From Curvibacter sp. GWA2_63_95 (GTDB lineage: Bacteria > Pseudomonadota > Gammaproteobacteria > Burkholderiales > Burkholderiaceae_C): DNA of 34,567 nucleotides. The stretch covers positions 1-34,567 of the forward strand of contig MGPB01000040.1 in NCBI GenBank assembly GCA_001795455.1. Reading direction: 5' to 3'. Shown one piece after another: positions 34,406-34,567 of the stretch. Below the pieces are notes generated by a model. It was not told the DNA's origin. It ran no database searches and saw only the letters and a list, made by a program, of their open reading frames with translations. Position 1 is the first letter of the stretch, and each line of letters opens with the position of its first letter. The position numbers were made by a program, and so were the translations under genes.

Positions 34406-34567
34406 ATGCAACGCCCCCCGTTCGCCCCCCGTTGGAAAGCGCTGAGCCTCGCCCTCGCTTTGGCAGGTGGTGCGCTGCCCCCCCTCCAAGCCCAAAGCCT
34501 GGTAGACCTGTACACCTCCGCACGCGGCTTTGACGCCAGCTACCAATCCGCCAAGAGCCAGTTCGAC
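34406..34567 (+). CDS. TolC-family outer membrane channel, truncated by window edge
   Basis: The first 54 codons only. A signal peptide (about 1-30: WKALSLALALAGGALPPLQA) is followed by QSLVDLYTSARGFDASYQSA, the usual beginning of mature TolC-type proteins (LxxLYxxAxxxDxxY). It lies 24 bp after the CsoR-like gene with GGAG before the ATG. It would complete the tripartite pump with the adaptor and RND subunit encoded 5 kb upstream. Assignment rests on the N-terminus. Confidence 0.8.
   Translation, partial: MQRPPFAPRWKALSLALALAGGALPPLQAQSLVDLYTSARGFDASYQSAKSQFD

Overview
The window looks like chromosome from a Burkholderiales betaproteobacterium, most likely Comamonadaceae (Rhodoferax/Hydrogenophaga/Acidovorax-like). 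This rests on the uniformly high GC, the gene families (TctB, RutR-like TetR with an NMT1-type ABC transporter, DUF3297, MipA, CcoG) and a dispersed intergenic repeat of a kind I associate with that family. No rRNA, tRNA, CRISPR array, IS element or phage gene is visible, and no gene-free stretch exceeds about 235 bases.

Layout. (1) 1-3907: a carboxylate-uptake locus: a truncated tctB and a DctP-type binding protein on the minus strand, divergent from a PAS histidine kinase and a FixJ/LuxR-type response regulator. (2) 3980-8332: an ABC importer (ATPase, two permeases, NMT1-type binding protein) followed by a RutR-like TetR regulator. A RutR-like operator precedes the ATPase, so pyrimidines or hydroxymethylpyrimidine-like compounds are the likely substrate. 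(3) 8331-10728: small genes plus a low-GC RelA/SpoT-domain gene that looks acquired. (4) 10894-14907: the sulfate ABC operon sbp-cysT-cysW-cysA (minus strand). (5) 14931-19449: MipA-like and CopD-like membrane proteins, a secreted alpha/beta hydrolase, NhaR, a cysteine-free IscR relative and an RBBP9-type hydrolase.

(6) 19498-24432 is a sulfide/persulfide module around a BigR/SqrR-like ArsR sensor. Leftward run bigR, two YeeE/YedE-type transporters, a DUF442/TIGR01244 protein and a SulP transporter. Rightward run an ETHE1-type persulfide dioxygenase and an orphan Rieske protein. The two promoters overlap face to face. (7) 24533-27778: Dps, a DUF2892-containing fusion, a small membrane protein and CcoG, the last with a well-placed FNR box. 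(8) 27958-34567 (runs off the window): an RND pump (adaptor, permease, later a TolC-type protein) in one apparent operon with a sulfide:quinone oxidoreductase resembling the archaeal type V enzymes, a DUF2892 protein and a CsoR-family repressor with a non-canonical sensing site. The promoter carries a perfect ATACCC-N4-GGGTAT palindrome between -35 and -10.

Taken together, about half the window deals with sulfur: sulfate import, sulfide oxidation, persulfide removal and probably sulfur-compound export, under at least two different thiol-type sensors (ArsR/BigR and CsoR families). The strongest candidate for an undescribed system is the last operon, which I read as a sulfide- or sulfane-sulfur-responsive RND efflux unit with its own quinone reductase. 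Functions are assigned by reading sequence only; no database search was run.
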